The position numbers and the translations under genes are program-made. 64,000 bases of DNA, from assembly GCA_034766995.1 (NCBI GenBank), contig CM068313.1, positions 27,786,825 through 27,850,824 on the forward strand, written 5' to 3'. The notes under the pieces were generated by a model, which made no database searches, was not told the origin of the DNA, and was given only the letters and a program-made list of their open reading frames with translations. Origin of the DNA: Acanthacorydalis orientalis. Its lineage: Eukaryota > Arthropoda > Insecta > Megaloptera > Corydalidae. Positions 61,576 to 64,000 of this stretch are shown piece by piece; the first letter of the stretch is position 1; every line of letters begins with the position of its first letter.

Positions 61576-62960
61576 AACGGGTAACTTTGTATTTATGATT
61601 ATACATAATGCAAACTTTGTAAACTTCTACCTATTTCAACAAATTATGAAATTCCCTGCACTAGACGAGTGTTTTCAGCACATTCCTCATTAAGGCGCAT
61701 TATAACTGTTAATTTTATTTCGAAAATATCACTTAAATATTTCCGTTAATGGGTAGAATTCGTATTTCAACACAAGTTTATACATTAATATAATTTTCAT
61801 GTTACTTTATCATTTACGAAATTTATTTTCAAATTATAAATTGTTTAGTGTAACAGTTTTAACTCTTTTTTTAATAGGAATTTATTAAAAAGAGTTATTG
61901 CAAAAAGTTATTGTAGTTATTGCACCAGGTTAGTGCAAACTGTATATATTTGAAATAAATTCAAAAATAATATGTTTTTTTTATGAAAAACATGCAACTA
62001 AAATTAAATAATTTATTGAAATGTTTTGTTCATAAGTTATAATATATCAATCACATCAAATGTAAATATACTGTAATTCGATTTTAAAACAATCGATTCG
62101 AAAAATATTTCTGAAAAAGTATACAGTACATTCACAGTTATAAAATATTATAAATGAAATAATGAATACGATTTTCAAAATTAGAATAAAAATAAAAAAA
62201 AATTGTTTCGTTTTAAGTGACAAATATTAGTGATTGCTTATAATTAATATAAATATATTTTTCTGAAGAAATATTTTTTATATACTTATATAATAAATAT
62301 ATTTCTTAAAAATATATATATAGGAGATATATTTTTTACATACTTATTATATAATAAAAAAAAATATTCTGATATAGTTCTTTTAAGAAAAATAAGGTAA
62401 ATAAGAGAAGTGTAAGACTAAGTAAGTCTTATCATAAGTTCCCTATAAACATAGAAATATCATCACATTCTATATATTAATTTTTTACATCAAAATATGA
62501 GATAATTGATTATTATATTTACAAATTCTCGTTCCTCATTCTCTGAGTATGTAAAAATTATCATTAAAATCAATAAAAATTATTAAATTTCATTATTTTT
62601 AATATTATATTGAAATATATACTTCTGTTAGAGATATATATGTTATATACATCAATTTATAGGAGTTAATTCATTTCTGCATAATAAGTAAGCATTAATT
62701 AATATATTTCAACATAAAAAATAATAATTACATTTGAATATTTAAGTAAATTTCTTCTAAAGGTATTTATAGAAAATTTGTTCAATTAACGATTTTATTT
62801 TAAAGTCATTGAGGAAATTCCTTAGTAAAATAAGTTTTATATACGTCTAAAAAATAATTTAAACTTCTTTCAATGCAATGAAAATATGTATTATGACAAT
62901 TTTATGACTTAACAATGGAAGAATTGAGAAAAAATATTTTATTTCTAGGAGTTATGCTCA
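61576..62960. other. AT-rich spacer
   Basis: First 150 bp moderately balanced, then AT-rich to 62960 with one tandem duplication. No frame of note. Confidence 0.55.
62268..62366. repeat. imperfect ~55-bp tandem duplication
   Basis: GAAATATTTTTTATATACTT...ATAATA at 62268-62304 is echoed by GATATATTTTTTACATACTT...ATAATA at 62324-62360. Confidence 0.6.
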
Positions 62961-62991
62961 TCGGCACATAAACGCCGATTGAAGTATTGCG

Positions 62992-62995
<4 letters not shown>

Positions 62996-63031
<36 letters not shown>

Positions 63032-63043
63032 GTGTGTGTGTGT
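62996..63043. repeat. (TA)n-(TG)n compound repeat
   Basis: TA of ~33 bp, ACA step, then TG of ~13 bp. Confidence 0.95.
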
Positions 63044-63096
63044 ATTGTATATCTATAAATATGTTTATGCGGAGTGTAAATATATGTACATTTTAG

Positions 63097-63258
63097 AAAA
63101 ACTCCCCAGTTCAGTAACGACTTCAAAATATCTTCGCGCATATGGACAAGACATAAAATATAACCATCAACGAATCGTCTATCTTATTTCGACAGATATA
63201 TTAACATGGTTTGAAATACGAGTTATAATGAGCTTTAAGCTTTGCCTTGTTTGGTTCT
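63097..63258 (+). CDS. candidate exon, unknown product
   Basis: Starts after GTACATTTTAG and stays open about 54 codons to TAG at 63258. The first 38 codons are balanced in composition (peptide begins KLPSSVTTSKYLRAYGQD after a split codon). Its start phase (two bases completing a codon) does not join directly to the candidate exon at 61209-61320. It merges into a GC-richer block that continues to 63.7 kb, so it may equally be part of a conserved non-coding element. Confidence 0.22.
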
Positions 63259-63720
63259 AGTTCAGTTCCCAGTCGGATAAAACCACACAGCTGTGCGCAA
63301 CATTACCGATTCACTCATTCGAAATAATCCGAGGAATTGTTGCGAAACTATAAGAAAAGTAGCTGTTGTTACAGAGATGGAATTATTTAAACGGTTGATA
63401 CATTGTATCTAGTAGCTCCGGGGAACGGTTGCCGCCGAAGCTCCCGGAATGCGAAATTTATATATGGTTGAATAGATAATGTTTCCTACTTTACGATTCG
63501 CTAAGGCCAATGGGAGTTTAATCGGTCATGCGTTGTATAACGAAATGTATACAATAAAATAGGCGTACCAACAATGGGGATGTGGTGAAAGTATTTAACT
63601 TCTGGTATTCGTTTAGAAAATTATTTGTTCACATTGAATCACGAACGGAATAGACGAGACGGAATCATCATGTATTGACTAGAGACGAACATTTGGTTCA
63701 TTTTATAAATAAGTATACAC
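63240..63720. promoter_or_regulatory. GC-richer block near the right edge
   Basis: CACACAGCTGTGCGC, then TCCGGGGAACGG...CTCCCGGA (63416-63447, 6-7-bp stem) and CGCTAAGGCCAATGGG with a CCAAT box. Repeat-free for ~450 bp. Candidate promoter or enhancer of a gene beyond the window. Confidence 0.33.
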
Positions 63721-64000
63721 ACACAATCGTAGCTATACACACACATACTGGCTCTCATACACATGCAAACATATATATATATATGTATAATTAAAAAATT
63801 CTTTTAAATTATATACTATAAATGGGAAAGGAATAATATAATGTTATTCTCTAATAAAAGTAATATATGTTATTTTTTAATTGAAAATTATAATTAATTT
63901 TTAAAAACGCATTTTCCTTTAAATTTCATTTCAGCCTATAAAATAGTGTATATTACATAAATAAATTATTTTTAAATTTAAAAAGAAAATTAATTAAATC

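Noticed and set aside
1..64000. CRISPR arrays, rRNA genes, bacterial operons, known insect microRNAs
   Set aside because: No spaced direct repeats, no rRNA-like conserved stretch and no operon structure. Mature sequences of common insect microRNAs (let-7, bantam, miR-1, miR-2, miR-9, miR-124, miR-184, miR-276 and similar) were looked for by eye and not seen.

Overview
The window looks like nuclear DNA of an AT-rich arthropod. An insect is most likely, and a bee or other hymenopteran is my first guess. The basis is: about three quarters A+T; one (TA)n microsatellite roughly every kilobase; small GC-richer, CpG-rich islands in an AT-rich sea; and transposon relics that are almost all mariner type, plus one hAT-type element. 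No operons, ribosome binding sites, CRISPR arrays or long bacterial-type ORFs are present. The species assignment is inference.

There is no large gene with recognisable homology. Most of the window reads as intergenic or long-intron sequence. The best coding candidate is a small two-exon gene on the minus strand at 12.5-13.0 kb (111 codons). Its 133-nt intron is mostly a (TA)n array, splice phase is consistent, and an AATAAA signal lies just after the stop. A 48-nt minus-strand segment at 15.4 kb carries textbook splice signals (TACTAAC branch point, CAG acceptor, GTAAGT donor). Other splice-bounded coding-like segments are at 1.7 kb, 61.2 kb and 63.1 kb. None was matched to a known family with confidence.

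Mobile DNA: five mariner relics. They are a 3' fragment at 25.8 kb (-); a 1080-bp element with both terminal repeats and TA duplications at 40.1-41.2 kb (+); a 562-bp deleted copy at 44.6 kb (+); a 779-bp deleted element at 52 kb (+); and a 563-bp deleted copy at 58.2 kb (-). The 562/563-bp pair share the same internal deletion, so they are copies of one non-autonomous family. A 377-bp hAT-type MITE at 45.4 kb has a perfect 8-bp target duplication. A Tc1/IS630-like transposase tail lies at 28.5 kb (-). Three tRNA-like or hairpin elements (16.5, 43.6, 57.7 kb) may be old SINEs.

Regulatory-looking DNA: about fifteen blocks of 150-500 bp stand out by balanced composition, CpGs and lack of simple repeats (0.3, 2.0, 5.4, 7.6, 10.2, 16.3, 17.5, 22.4, 24.5, 26.6, 30.7, 33.8, 37.6, 39.0, 48.9, 51.2, 53.4, 55.7, 63.2 kb). 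They are the natural candidates for conserved non-coding elements, enhancers or promoters. The two most CpG-dense (22.4 and 51.2 kb) are the best promoter candidates. None can be proven without alignment or expression data.
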